Positions 43,140 through 52,165 of a DNA stretch of 62,724 nt are shown here, piece by piece. Numbering within the stretch: position 1 is the first letter of the stretch; every line of letters begins with the position of its first letter. A program made the position numbers and the translations under genes. The DNA lies in the NCBI GenBank assembly GCA_002504435.1, contig DAQP01000049.1:1-62724 (forward strand), in the 5' to 3' direction. The notes beneath the pieces are model-generated. The model worked only from the letters and a program-made list of their open reading frames with translations. It was not told the DNA's origin and did not search any database. Origin of the DNA: Euryarchaeota archaeon UBA438 (GTDB lineage: Archaea; Thermoplasmatota; Poseidoniia; Poseidoniales; Thalassarchaeaceae).

Positions 43140-44840
43140 ATGCCAGTCGACAGGCCATCTCTTGACCTTCCTCGTAAGCCCGGGGTTTACCTATTCACGA
43201 GGAGAGATGACAGGGTAATGTATGTGGGAAAGGCCACTGATATCAAATCCAGAGTTTCTTCTTACTTCGCTCAAAATCCTGACCGAGAGATGATACCTAG
43301 GCTCGTCGCAGAATCCGATAGAGTGGACTTCATTGTAACCAAGAGCCCTTCTGAGGCCCTAATATTGGAAAGGCAGCTAATTCGTAAGCACAAGCCCAGG
43401 TACAATTCCCTGATGAAAGATGACAAGTCTTTCCCGTTCATTGCAATAACTTCCCACGAGTTGCCCCGCATACTGTACTCGAGGCATCCTCCAGAGGGTT
43501 CGAAGCGTTGGGGCCCGTTTACTGATGCCGGTGCAGCGAAGAAAGTCGTTGAGCTGCTAAGGAGGTTCTTCGGGATCAGAGACAATAGGAACAATCTACC
43601 ATTCGGATATATTGAGTCGGATGATCCTGATGACTACCATCGTAGGGTAAAGGCAGTTGTGAGCATTCTGGATGGCGATGCTAGGGTCCTCATCAAGGGA
43701 CTTCAGGATGAAATGGACGAGCATAGCAAGAATCTGAGATATGAAGCCGCAGCTAGGTCGAGGAACATGATCGCGTCGGTGAATGGTACGATCTCAGAGC
43801 AGGCAATTCACAGCAGGTTCTACCAGGATTGTGATGCGATAGGTTTTGCTTCGATGGGTGACTCGGGGATGGTAACAATCCTCCACGCAAAGGAAGGGGT
43901 GGTAGAGGGTCAAACCGAATACCCGCTTATCCACAGGGGGGATGTTTCAGAGTCCGTCTCCTGCGTCCTGGTAGAACATTACTCGAATAGGAGGCCACCG
44001 AAGAGTGTCCTAGTGCCTTCGCAGGTCGGTGAATCAGTAGAGTCTTGGCTGTCCGAGACCAGAGGATCCAATGTTGCAGTCAGGATTCCAGTTAGGGGCG
44101 ATCTAGCAAAGCTTCGAAGGATGGCTGACAGGAACGCAGAGGTTCTGGTTAGGCGTTCTTGGGGCAAGAGTTCCGGTAGCCTAGAGCAGAAGGCCGCGGA
44201 CGATGCGGCAAAGCTACTTGGGCTGGATTCTCTGAACCACTTGGTTTGCTTCGATATGGCCCAACTCCAGGGGGTAGAGCGTGTTGGGGCTTCGGTTGTT
44301 TTCAGAAATGGCCGTCCATCCAAGAAGGAATACAGGACATACAGGGTGAAGACCGAAGCTAATGACGATCTAAGGATGATGTCCGAGGTCATAGAGCGGT
44401 GGCTGAAGCATCAGGATGAATGGCCGGATTTGTTGCTCCTTGACGGGGGTGAGACCCATCTCTCTACCATCGGAAAGATGCTTGAGGACAAGATTCCGGA
44501 AGGTAGCTTTCTTCTCGCTTCATTGGCCAAGAGGGAGGAGACTCTCCACATTGTGGGCAGGGGTCCTATCATTCTCGATAGGAGGGGTAGGGCGCTAATT
44601 CACTCTAGGGACGAGGCTCACAGATTTGTCAATCAATACCATAGGAAAAGGAGATCTAAGGGAGCGCTCAAGGATCCACTTGAGGAAATTGAAGGACTGG
44701 GGGCGAAGAAGATACAGTCACTTCTGCGACATTTTGGAGGGAGGAGAGGGATTGAGCATGCTAGCTTGGAGGAACTGAGGAAGGCACCTGGAATCGGCGA
44801 GGCTATGGCAGAGAGGATCAGGGATCATTTCCATCATTAG
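43140..44840 (+). CDS. uvrC: Excinuclease ABC subunit C
   Basis: A 566-residue dual endonuclease of nucleotide excision repair. The GIY-YIG domain shows PGVYLFTRRDDRVMYVGKAT (14-33); the UVR interaction motif LRYEAAARSRNMI is at about 198; the RNase H-like domain carries LVCFDMAQLQG (~370) and LLLLDGGETHL (~433); helix-hairpin-helices LEEIEGLGAKKIQSLL and LRKAPGIGEAMAERI end it. ATG 43140 is the start by homology; the upstream frame is antisense to the regulator. UvrA and UvrB are outside the window. UvrABC in archaea is thought to have come from bacteria. The last 23 bases overlap the convergent gene. Confidence 0.96.
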   Translation: MPVDRPSLDLPRKPGVYLFTRRDDRVMYVGKATDIKSRVSSYFAQNPDREMIPRLVAESDRVDFIVTKSPSEALILERQLIRKHKPRYNSLMKDDKSFPFIAITSHELPRILYSRHPPEGSKRWGPFTDAGAAKKVVELLRRFFGIRDNRNNLPFGYIESDDPDDYHRRVKAVVSILDGDARVLIKGLQDEMDEHSKNLRYEAAARSRNMIASVNGTISEQAIHSRFYQDCDAIGFASMGDSGMVTILHAKEGVVEGQTEYPLIHRGDVSESVSCVLVEHYSNRRPPKSVLVPSQVGESVESWLSETRGSNVAVRIPVRGDLAKLRRMADRNAEVLVRRSWGKSSGSLEQKAADDAAKLLGLDSLNHLVCFDMAQLQGVERVGASVVFRNGRPSKKEYRTYRVKTEANDDLRMMSEVIERWLKHQDEWPDLLLLDGGETHLSTIGKMLEDKIPEGSFLLASLAKREETLHIVGRGPIILDRRGRALIHSRDEAHRFVNQYHRKRRSKGALKDPLEEIEGLGAKKIQSLLRHFGGRRGIEHASLEELRKAPGIGEAMAERIRDHFHH

Positions 44841-47799
44841 GGTCTGATTCCTCGAAGAACTGCTCGTCCACTAAAACGAGATTGTCCTCCAGTTTTCCGA
44901 ACTCCCGTTCCATTGTGACTTCCAGTTCCTTCGCCTCCGTATCTGCGAGCCTCTTTGTCTTCCTCTCCTTCCCCTCCTTCCTCTTCCTACGGAATCTGCT
45001 GATTGACAATAAGGTGAATACCAAGAGTACGAAGACGTAGGGGGCCAGTTCCCCTACTATGAAAACCCAGGTTACCTCGATTGAGTAGGTCACCTTGTCA
45101 GTGTTGGAATCCCTGCTACATTGTGCCCATGATTCTGCATCGGGGCATATTGGTAGTGAGTAATTCAATACTTGCCTCCCTCCCATCTCTCCGAGTTCCC
45201 CTAGCCCCATCTCGCTCTCGAACGAGACCAGCCTAACTGAGTCAGGCATCAGAATCTGGAACCTTGCTGAAGAACGGATGGTCCCAAAGGCCGTGTGCTC
45301 CATCAGCGGCGTTATCCTCTGTGTGACTGATGCGCCTTCTATTTGCATTCCCGTATCGGTGAAAAACGGCATTCCGTATGCTGAGGCCAGTAGTCCGGAG
45401 GTCCGCATAGCTATCGAAGCGGGTTGTATCGATATGTCGACCTCGTCCTGCCTCAGTGACATTGTTATCTCTGCATCATTGATGCTACTAGTGAGCCTGA
45501 GTGGGACTCTATCGCTCATGACGGGATCGTCCCTCATCTCTATAGTGGCAAAATCCGCAGTGAAGGGAGTCCTTGAGAAGTCGGCATTGAATGTGTAGTA
45601 GCCGATTCCCAGGTCTTGGTTTGTCAGGCTAATATCCCCCAGTTCCTCGATCATGTCAGACGAGGACTCCGTAAGGATGCTGGCAAGTTCCTGAATCCCT
45701 GCATTGGATACCTCGAAGTCGATTGGTTCGCCCAGTCCAGTGTCTATCGTCGATTCCAACTCAGAGCCTGCGAGAAGCCCCCCCTCCAGCCGGTCACCCA
45801 TGACTATGATTCTCCTTATTGCGTCGGCGGGGACTGGGAGGAGGTGGATCTCGTCCACGCCAGGGTCTATCCCCAATCTGTAGATCTCCAAAACGACCTC
45901 AGAAGTGAATTCTACCGAGGCGGAAGATGTCAATTCGTGTATTGCCACCTTCTCTATGTCAATGGTCACCTCGAAAGAAACGCAGGTCTTCTGAGATGCC
46001 GAGCAAATGAGGTCTGGACTGTCATCTTCGCACGGGTCTGATTCCAGGCATATCGGGTGCTCCCAATCGAAGGGGCTCGCTCCTTCGAAGCCCAACTGCC
46101 TAGTGGGTCCCAGTTGAGCGTCCCTCTCGTCGTTGTTGGGTATCTCAATCACAACGATATCAGGGTCCCCAATTGTTGATTCAATCCAGTTGGGGAGGAT
46201 TACTGTGATCCTTAGGTCCGACTCAGGGGTGTTTTCGGGCAAAATGTCCCTTAGCCACTGGATGTCCATCTCAATATTCAACTCCAATAGCCTGAGTAGG
46301 CTGGCTAGGTCCTCATCGTTTGTTTTTGACAGGTCGAGGGTGGACGCGTCCCCTTCACTGTTTGTCAGTAGTTTCTCAATGATCCCTGCCAACCTGACTT
46401 GTGTTGGAGGGGTCGTGCTGCGGACCAAAACCGGCCATTGGTCGCCCATGGCATCATCCCCCTCGATGCAGTACCTTACCTCAAGAGACTCTTCGCAGGT
46501 TTCCCCGGGAGTGTGTCGGAACATGAGGCCGTCATTAGATCCCGAGTCTACGAAGAAGGGGGACCCGAAGCCGACATCGGTGCCAATAGCATCGGAGAAC
46601 GACTGGGATAGCTCACTAACGGGAAGGCCGTCAAGAATTGAGGATAGGTCTTGGTCGAACTCCTGGTCAAACATCCTGATGCCGTCGGAAGTGACCCATG
46701 GGAGGGAAACCTTGCCCCCGTAGAATTCAACGCCCCATTCGGACAGGGTTTCTTGCCTGAGGTGGTGAATTCCTATCTCCAGATCGAAGCTAGTGCTCGA
46801 AGAGTCCCTAGCGTCGATCACTAGGTTGATGTCGAGGGGCGCCTGCCTCTGCGAGTCTATTGACACTGTTTGGGTTGAAATTGGCCGGTGCTTCAGAGTT
46901 GTAATGAGGTCCTGTGTCGAAACCCCTGAGTCTATTGATGACTCAGTATTGTCCAGAGATAGGGCGGAGAATCTCTGTATCTCCCCATTCAGATTCCTAG
47001 ACCAAATTTGGCCGGGTGACTCGACTTCCTTGGCCATTGCGTAGTCAGGCGGGAATATTGACAGGTCGATTGCGTGGCCAGGGGCTGCTGATGCTGTGAA
47101 CTGCGACTCTAGTTCTGCCCCCATTACGAGAAGTCCCTCCATCATTCGATTCAAGTCTGAGGTGCTTTCCTCCATCCCCATCCTGTCAGAGTCCACTTGC
47201 AGAAGGAGTGTGGATTCGAAGCAAAGGGGAGGGTAGAACGGATCATTTGGCATGCCATTGACCTCGTCAATTGAGTCTTGGTCAGAGTCGTAGACGCACT
47301 GGGTGTCCATCTGCGTTCTGAAGTCTATCTCCGAGATTGTTGTAATGGACGAAGTGTTTGCAGTCGGGAAGTTGATATCGACATATTGCTCGATGACCTC
47401 CTCCACCCTCTGGAGCATCTTGTCTGATACCGTCGAGCCGCCTCGAGAGAGGGACTGGTAATTTCGAATGTAATCAGCTGGAATCCCATCCAGGGGGGTG
47501 CTGTCTCCACCGAGTTCCAAGTCCTCTAGGTCCAAATCCTGCCTGGACATCTCGTGAACCGCCAATTTTACCGTCATCACTACCATCTCTGCATCCTCGG
47601 ACTCGACCTCCACCATGGCCCTCATCCACTCCTGTCCTGGAGATGGATCAAGCATCGACTGGTAGTCATCGCAGACTCCCTCACTGCTGTTCCAAGTTGA
47701 GCAGATGTCGTTGGAAACCTCCGGCTGGCCTGGAGGGGGAGCGGCTGCCGCGATTGGTGCGAGGATGAGGATTACCAATGTGAGGGCGTGGCGACGCAC
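44818..47799 (-). CDS. Large unknown single-span surface protein
   Basis: A 993-residue protein from GTG 47799; the longer frame runs antisense into taw2. The signal peptide RRHALTLVILILAPIAAAA is followed by an ectodomain of about 890 residues with scattered Cys pairs (CSTWNSSEGVC, CEESLEVRYC, CLESDPCEDD and CSASQKTC) and no domain I recognise. A membrane helix at about 910-930 (VGELAPYVFVLLVFTLLS) leads to a strongly basic segment RFRRKRKEGKERKTKRLA and an acidic tail. Predicted strands alternate with Asp/Ser-rich loops, and two related halves seem possible. A TATA-like ccataag sits 26 bp before the GTG, and the start codon lies in a GC-rich hairpin. Confidence 0.72.
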   Translation of the reverse strand: MRRHALTLVILILAPIAAAAPPPGQPEVSNDICSTWNSSEGVCDDYQSMLDPSPGQEWMRAMVEVESEDAEMVVMTVKLAVHEMSRQDLDLEDLELGGDSTPLDGIPADYIRNYQSLSRGGSTVSDKMLQRVEEVIEQYVDINFPTANTSSITTISEIDFRTQMDTQCVYDSDQDSIDEVNGMPNDPFYPPLCFESTLLLQVDSDRMGMEESTSDLNRMMEGLLVMGAELESQFTASAAPGHAIDLSIFPPDYAMAKEVESPGQIWSRNLNGEIQRFSALSLDNTESSIDSGVSTQDLITTLKHRPISTQTVSIDSQRQAPLDINLVIDARDSSSTSFDLEIGIHHLRQETLSEWGVEFYGGKVSLPWVTSDGIRMFDQEFDQDLSSILDGLPVSELSQSFSDAIGTDVGFGSPFFVDSGSNDGLMFRHTPGETCEESLEVRYCIEGDDAMGDQWPVLVRSTTPPTQVRLAGIIEKLLTNSEGDASTLDLSKTNDEDLASLLRLLELNIEMDIQWLRDILPENTPESDLRITVILPNWIESTIGDPDIVVIEIPNNDERDAQLGPTRQLGFEGASPFDWEHPICLESDPCEDDSPDLICSASQKTCVSFEVTIDIEKVAIHELTSSASVEFTSEVVLEIYRLGIDPGVDEIHLLPVPADAIRRIIVMGDRLEGGLLAGSELESTIDTGLGEPIDFEVSNAGIQELASILTESSSDMIEELGDISLTNQDLGIGYYTFNADFSRTPFTADFATIEMRDDPVMSDRVPLRLTSSINDAEITMSLRQDEVDISIQPASIAMRTSGLLASAYGMPFFTDTGMQIEGASVTQRITPLMEHTAFGTIRSSARFQILMPDSVRLVSFESEMGLGELGEMGGRQVLNYSLPICPDAESWAQCSRDSNTDKVTYSIEVTWVFIVGELAPYVFVLLVFTLLSISRFRRKRKEGKERKTKRLADTEAKELEVTMEREFGKLEDNLVLVDEQFFEESDPNDGNDP

Positions 47800-47816
47800 G
47801 CCCTTGGGGGCGTGCG
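47795..47816. promoter_or_regulatory. 9-bp inverted repeat at a GTG start
   Basis: The perfect arms cgcacgccc (47795-47803) and gggcgtgcg (47808-47816), with a 4-base loop, lie between the divergent genes, and one arm contains the GTG start codon of the surface protein gene. It could be an operator. As RNA it would matter only if transcription began upstream of it. Confidence 0.5.
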
Positions 47817-47821
47817 CCCTA

Positions 47822-47828
47822 CCATAAG
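47822..47828 (-). promoter_or_regulatory. TATA-like box for the large surface protein
   Basis: On the minus strand the sequence cttatgg is centred 26 bp before GTG 47799, the same core as before rpo6, and again predicts a leaderless mRNA. Confidence 0.4.
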
Positions 47829-47860
47829 TCTGAATCAGTGATGTTCCCCCATCGGACCGT

Positions 47861-48721
47861 ATGTCGGGTAGTGGGCCGCACGAGAGGCTAGCTGATTCGG
47901 TTTCGGCGTACCTCGGAAGGGGACCGCCTGGACAGTTGCCCAAGAAATGGGAGAAGTTCTCCGATGTCGTTCTTCTCCCTTCAGACGCCTTCACCGGCAG
48001 GGACTGGGAGGAATTCAGGGGCGTTGGACTTTGGCAGTCTGTGGCAGAAGGCCTTGATGCACTAAGAGTCGGACAAAATGGCGAGATAACCGGAGAAACC
48101 AGGGAGAGTGGGGTTGCGATGCTACTGGGTGATGACGACTGGGTTGTCAGAAGGGAGAGTGGCATTGACTACGGGTACAGAATGACGAGATGCATGTTCT
48201 CGGCTGGGAATGTGAATGAGCGTAGGAGAATGGGCGAGGTGGCAGGTCAGGGGGAGGTTGTTGTTGACATGTTCTCAGGCATAGGGTATTACTCCCTCCC
48301 AATACTCGTCCACTCCAGAGCTAGTCATGTGCACTGCTGTGAGTGGAATCCTGAAGCGATAGTCGCTCTGAAGTGGAATCTGAAAAAGAACCGTGTCGAG
48401 GACAGGTGCACCGTTCACGAGGGTGACAACCGTCTGACATCCGACGCTCTGAGAGGGGTGGCTGACAGGGTAATCCTAGGACTGCTACCTACAGCGGAGG
48501 GCAGTTTCGAGTCCTCGATAGAAATTCTTCGTGAATCTGGGGGAGCTCTTCACGTTCACGGCCTTGCTAGGCCGAATCACTATGAAAAATGGTCAGAGGA
48601 AGTGTTGGGTAAGTTACGAGCGATAAGTACGAGTTTTGATTTCACGGCCTCCGATCTAGTCAGAGTCAAGAGTTACGCGCCCAAATGGGATCACGTCGTT
48701 CTAGACGTCCAAGCAAGTTAG
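47861..48721 (+). CDS. taw2: tRNA wybutosine aminocarboxypropyltransferase Taw2 (TYW2 type)
   Basis: A 286-residue Met10/Trm5-family enzyme that transfers the 3-amino-3-carboxypropyl group of SAM to 4-demethylwyosine at G37 of tRNA-Phe. Motifs are RCMFSAGNVNERRRMG, the SAM-binding VVDMFSGIGYYSLP and CCEWNPEAIVALKWN. Where Trm5 has the catalytic NLP, this protein has LGLLPTAEGSF, as in TYW2, so an ACP-transferase rather than the G37 methyltransferase is favoured. Taw1, the preceding step, is at 59.5 kb. The N-terminal domain (~1-100) is short, as in archaeal members. Confidence 0.85.
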   Translation: MSGSGPHERLADSVSAYLGRGPPGQLPKKWEKFSDVVLLPSDAFTGRDWEEFRGVGLWQSVAEGLDALRVGQNGEITGETRESGVAMLLGDDDWVVRRESGIDYGYRMTRCMFSAGNVNERRRMGEVAGQGEVVVDMFSGIGYYSLPILVHSRASHVHCCEWNPEAIVALKWNLKKNRVEDRCTVHEGDNRLTSDALRGVADRVILGLLPTAEGSFESSIEILRESGGALHVHGLARPNHYEKWSEEVLGKLRAISTSFDFTASDLVRVKSYAPKWDHVVLDVQAS

Positions 48722-48761
48722 CACCCGTTGAACTCAAGTCGTTTGACGCTAGCCCGAGAGC

Positions 48762-49469
48762 GTGGCAGAGGACTGGCTCGTGAGGGCTGCGGCCCAGTAT
48801 AATCAACACTCTCTCGATTGTCGTGACGACTATACTGCCATACTACTGATGCCAATTGACGCTCTTTCCACAATTCTCGAATGGACTTTCCAGTCCTTGC
48901 CCGACGAGATACTGGTGGGCATGGACCCCAATCCTGACATCCCTCACCCGGATGGCGTCGATGACATGTTCTGTGGCCTGGATCACTCGGAGGGGCTATT
49001 CGCAGGCCAGGGGTTCGTCCTCGGAAGCCCCCACCTAGTGAACAGGGGCGATTCTTACTCAGTTCACCATGTACCAGAGGAGTGGGTAGACGGGGTTCTT
49101 TCGGAAGACAGGGGAGTGAGGGGAGGCAGGTTCACTCACTGGATCCACACACATCCCAATGCTGTAGCGATACCGAGCGAGGCGGATGCCGAGGCGGCTC
49201 AATGGACGGAAGGCTGCGACATGATTCTCGGAGTCCGGTACACGCCGGAGGGGGTTCTACCATGGTTCGACGACGTCGAGGGGGCGAGGAGGAGGCTGAC
49301 TGCCGAGGACACCGGAGATGAATCAAGTTCCGATTCGCCCTATATCGGCAGGGCTGTTACAGGACACAGGATTCACGGCTTGGAGATGATTGCATTCCAC
49401 AGGACGGGACTGGGGGTCAACCTGATTCTGACTGACTCTGAAGGAAGGCCTATACTTACTGCTCCCTGA
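48762..49469 (+). CDS. JAMM/MPN+ motif metalloprotease-like protein
   Basis: A 235-residue protein with a JAMM signature: the zinc ligands His129, His131 and Asp142 and the Ser139 lie in WIHTHPNAVAIPSEADAEAA (HxHPx6SxxD). A candidate catalytic Glu is among those upstream near 77-116. JAMM proteins cut isopeptide bonds to ubiquitin-like modifiers (SAMPs in archaea) or act on sulfur-carrier C-termini. The N-terminal ~45 residues and the ~60-residue C-terminal part (GHRIHGLEMIAFHRTGLGV) are not typical, so the substrate is uncertain. GTG start at 48762, 40 bases after taw2; the end overlaps orn by 14 bases. Confidence 0.78.
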   Translation: MAEDWLVRAAAQYNQHSLDCRDDYTAILLMPIDALSTILEWTFQSLPDEILVGMDPNPDIPHPDGVDDMFCGLDHSEGLFAGQGFVLGSPHLVNRGDSYSVHHVPEEWVDGVLSEDRGVRGGRFTHWIHTHPNAVAIPSEADAEAAQWTEGCDMILGVRYTPEGVLPWFDDVEGARRRLTAEDTGDESSSDSPYIGRAVTGHRIHGLEMIAFHRTGLGVNLILTDSEGRPILTAP

Positions 49470-49992
49470 ATATATGCTCCCTGAAGTGCGAAAGCTCCTC
49501 GATGCTGCCTCTGATGTCATCCAATGCCCTGTGGCCGGAGGGTTTGGAGAATCTAGGTGCCTTTGGGTACCAGCGCTTTGCTATCTCCTTCACCGATGTA
49601 ACGTCGACGCTCCTGTAGTGGAAAAAATCGTGGAGCTCGGGCATGTACCTCCTAAGGAAACGTCGGTCCTGTCCTATTGTGTTTCCACAGAGAGGGGGGA
49701 CGCCCGCAAGGCAGTGCTCCATCAGGAACTCCAATGTCGCCCTCTCCGCCTCGGCCATAGGTACTCCATCTGTCCTGACCCTCTTTAGCAGGCCATTCTT
49801 GGTGTGGTGAGTAAGGTTCCAATCATCCATCTTGGCCAGCTCGGACTCTGGTTGCGAGATCGCCAATGCCGGTCCCTCTGCAACTATTGTCAAATCGGCC
49901 TCGGTGACGATTGTGGCGATCTCGATGATAGTGTTCTCATCGGGATATAGGCCTGTCATCTCCAAGTCTATCCAGACCAGCCTGTCCTCCAT
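49456..49992 (-). CDS. orn: Oligoribonuclease
   Basis: A 178-residue DEDDh 3'-5' exonuclease that degrades 2-5 nucleotide RNAs, including pGpG-type dinucleotides. Catalytic residues: Asp9 and Glu11 in VWIDLEMTGLYPDEN, the Asp in NTIGQDRRFLRRYMPEL, and His and Asp in HRALDDIRGSIEEL. The sequence VDVTSVKEIAKRWYP is also diagnostic for Orn. ATG 49992 is selected; the frame to 50043 adds a tail antisense to the MFS gene leader. Orn is common in proteobacteria, actinobacteria and eukaryotes but unusual for archaea, which suggests transfer. Confidence 0.94.
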   Translation of the reverse strand: MEDRLVWIDLEMTGLYPDENTIIEIATIVTEADLTIVAEGPALAISQPESELAKMDDWNLTHHTKNGLLKRVRTDGVPMAEAERATLEFLMEHCLAGVPPLCGNTIGQDRRFLRRYMPELHDFFHYRSVDVTSVKEIAKRWYPKAPRFSKPSGHRALDDIRGSIEELSHFREHIFREQ

Positions 49993-50067
49993 GGCCGTAA
50001 GACGACAGAGAGGCTGTCTTGAGTGTTGGGGGGCCAGAATCATAGACGTCTAGCAGTGGGGAATGGC

Positions 50068-51321
50068 ATGGCAGGCATCGGGTACATCCAGTTCCTGCGG
50101 CAGAACAGGAGCTTTCGCAAACTATTCATCAGTGACATGGTGATGTTCACCGGCGACTGGTTCACGGTGATAGCGATGTTCTTGCTGGCCGCTGAGGCCA
50201 CGGATGACTCGCCTCTCGCAATAGCGGGGGTGCTAGTCGTGCGTAGCTTCACCTTCGCGCCCCTGGAGCCCATAACGGGAATGCTAGCAGATCGCTATTC
50301 GAGAAAGGCTTTGATGCTGGGTTCGAACCTACTTTCATTCGTAATTCTGGTAACCTTCCTGGCTTTGGACCTCATGGGGGATTTGTTATCGGTTTACCTA
50401 CTTGCAATCTTCCTGGTAGTTGGAAGGGCGGTCTATGACCCTGCACAAACAGCCTATCTGCCTAACGTTTGCACAGACGACGAGTTGCTGACGGCCAACG
50501 CACTGGTCTCAGGGGGATGGTCGGCATCGATGGGTTTCGGTGCGGGCATTGGTGGCCTAGTGATATCGCAGTATGGCATCGAGATAGGCCTGATGGTTGA
50601 CTCTGTGACCTTCCTCTTCGCTGCTCTGATGATATCCACATTACCCCAAGGAGGGCCAGAGCAGTCAGAGAGAAAGTCTGCCAATCCTATCGAAATGTTC
50701 AGAGAAATCTTCGCAGGTTGGAGGTACATTCTCGCTCGTCCGGAAATCAGGAGGCTGCTGCTAGCGAAGGGTGGATGGGCGACCGGTGGCGGGGCACAGG
50801 TATTCCTCCTAATCCTGATAGGGATGGAGGCTGGCTTCGGAGAGGTCGCGGCGGGAATCGGCGTTGTCTACCTTTGCAGGGGCTTCGGCTCGGGTTTCGG
50901 ACCGATAATCGCTCGGCCCCTGATGGCGATGGAGAAATTGATGCCCTACATCATTGGCTTCGCCCTCGCCGGGGCCGGTTTGCTGTACGTCGGGGTATCG
51001 ACCTTCGAGTGGGGCGTGCTGACACTGATCTGCATATTCTTCAGCCACGGTTTCAGCGGGGTGTCATGGGTATTCAGCACGACCATGCTCCAGAGGAGGT
51101 CGGATGACGAGTGGATGGGAAGAGTTGCGGGAACAGACAATCTGATCATCACACTAACGATGGGGGTTTCCACCCTCCTAGCCGGGATAGGGATGGAGAA
51201 CGAGGTCGTGGAGCTCAGGGAGATGCTTCTAATCACGGCAGGTATCCAGATGTTTGTGGGGCTGCTTTGGTTGACACTGGCCTCACCCCAAGAGAGGAGT
51301 TTGCTAGATCAGTCGGTCTAG
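50068..51321 (+). CDS. Major facilitator superfamily transporter
   Basis: A 417-residue, 12-helix transporter. The loop 2-3 motif appears as MLADRYSRKALMLG, close to the MFS motif A. The N-terminus GYIQFLRQNRSFRKLFISDM and the helix GDWFTVIAMFLLAAEATDD resemble the MFS_3 (enterobactin exporter EntS/Bcr-like) group. FGAGIGGLVISQYG and FFSHGFSGVSWVFSTTMLQR continue the fold. Probably a drug, siderophore or metabolite exporter; the substrate cannot be inferred. ATG 50068 avoids overlap with the divergent orn region. Its end overlaps the next convergent gene by 18 bases. Confidence 0.87.
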   Translation: MAGIGYIQFLRQNRSFRKLFISDMVMFTGDWFTVIAMFLLAAEATDDSPLAIAGVLVVRSFTFAPLEPITGMLADRYSRKALMLGSNLLSFVILVTFLALDLMGDLLSVYLLAIFLVVGRAVYDPAQTAYLPNVCTDDELLTANALVSGGWSASMGFGAGIGGLVISQYGIEIGLMVDSVTFLFAALMISTLPQGGPEQSERKSANPIEMFREIFAGWRYILARPEIRRLLLAKGGWATGGGAQVFLLILIGMEAGFGEVAAGIGVVYLCRGFGSGFGPIIARPLMAMEKLMPYIIGFALAGAGLLYVGVSTFEWGVLTLICIFFSHGFSGVSWVFSTTMLQRRSDDEWMGRVAGTDNLIITLTMGVSTLLAGIGMENEVVELREMLLITAGIQMFVGLLWLTLASPQERSLLDQSV

Positions 51322-52113
51322 ACCCACCAGCACTACGATAGGAGCTATGGAAAACAAGATGTTCTGGAAGAGCGATCTTGCAGATGCCTGTGCCCTCTTT
51401 GTGACGCGATCTTGAATCTCCCTGTCGAACTTCTCCATGGCTGCCGATGCAGGCTCCTTGACCTTGCCAAGAATATCTTCGAGTGCGTCGGCACCCATAT
51501 CCAGTAATCCGTACACGATTTCCTTCAGGGGGTTATCGACAGGAGCCATAGTGGTGACCCCATCCACCTCATGATCGACATCTATTACCTCCCTCCAGGG
51601 CCTGGGTATTCCCGTCTCGGTAACATTCTGAAGAATCTGACGACCGGCGACGGCACCCTGAACGACCATCTTGGCGGTACTGAGGTTGTATTTCGAAATC
51701 GTCTTGATGTCCCTTCTAGAGCGCATTACCTTGGAGAAATCTGAGAGGAGCCACGCCAAACCTGCGAGGATCAAGAGAAACACACCAATTTGGGGTGTTT
51801 CATCCCAAGAGGGCCAACCGATTGGCCCGAGCCAGTACCGAGCCCCTATGGCAATAAGGGCAGGTAGGATGAATGCCATGACTTCGTTAGCTACGATTAG
51901 CCAGAACCCCTTTACTGGAAGTGACTTGATCTGACCAAGAAACCACCTGACATGCTTTGTCCTCTCTCCAGGAGGGGCATATGTGTTAATCAGGTCTACC
52001 AATGGAGGGGAGATGAAAACGAGTCTCAAAATAAACGGGATTGCAAGCATCAACAAGTATGCATCCCATGGTGACGCGGGGGGCATGCTGGGTATAGCAA
52101 ACGCATCCGCCAT
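51304..52113 (-). CDS. Unknown membrane protein
   Basis: A 269-residue protein from ATG 52113; a TTG at 52143 is possible. Three or four membrane helices occupy the first ~125 residues (YLLMLAIPFILRLVFI, FWLIVANEVMAFILPALIA, GVFLLILAGLAWLLS). A soluble, amphipathic region (~130-250) with a coiled-coil-like MEKFDREIQDRVTKRAQASA follows, and a last helix NILFSIAPIVVLVGL ends it. I do not recognise the family. The next gene upstream on the same strand is another small membrane protein 52 bases away, so they may work together. Confidence 0.65.
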   Translation of the reverse strand: MADAFAIPSMPPASPWDAYLLMLAIPFILRLVFISPPLVDLINTYAPPGERTKHVRWFLGQIKSLPVKGFWLIVANEVMAFILPALIAIGARYWLGPIGWPSWDETPQIGVFLLILAGLAWLLSDFSKVMRSRRDIKTISKYNLSTAKMVVQGAVAGRQILQNVTETGIPRPWREVIDVDHEVDGVTTMAPVDNPLKEIVYGLLDMGADALEDILGKVKEPASAAMEKFDREIQDRVTKRAQASARSLFQNILFSIAPIVVLVGLDRLI

Positions 52114-52165
52114 GTGCTTACTCAAGAGAGCCTCAGCAATCAACCTCTCTACGAATTACAGTAAA

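Noticed and set aside
46133..46723. 196-residue plus-strand frame
   Set aside because: Antisense to the surface protein, Ser-rich and domainless, a typical shadow.
47800..48165. Upstream extension of the large surface protein
   Set aside because: It runs antisense through the taw2 N-terminus, and a signal peptide begins exactly at the GTG 47799.
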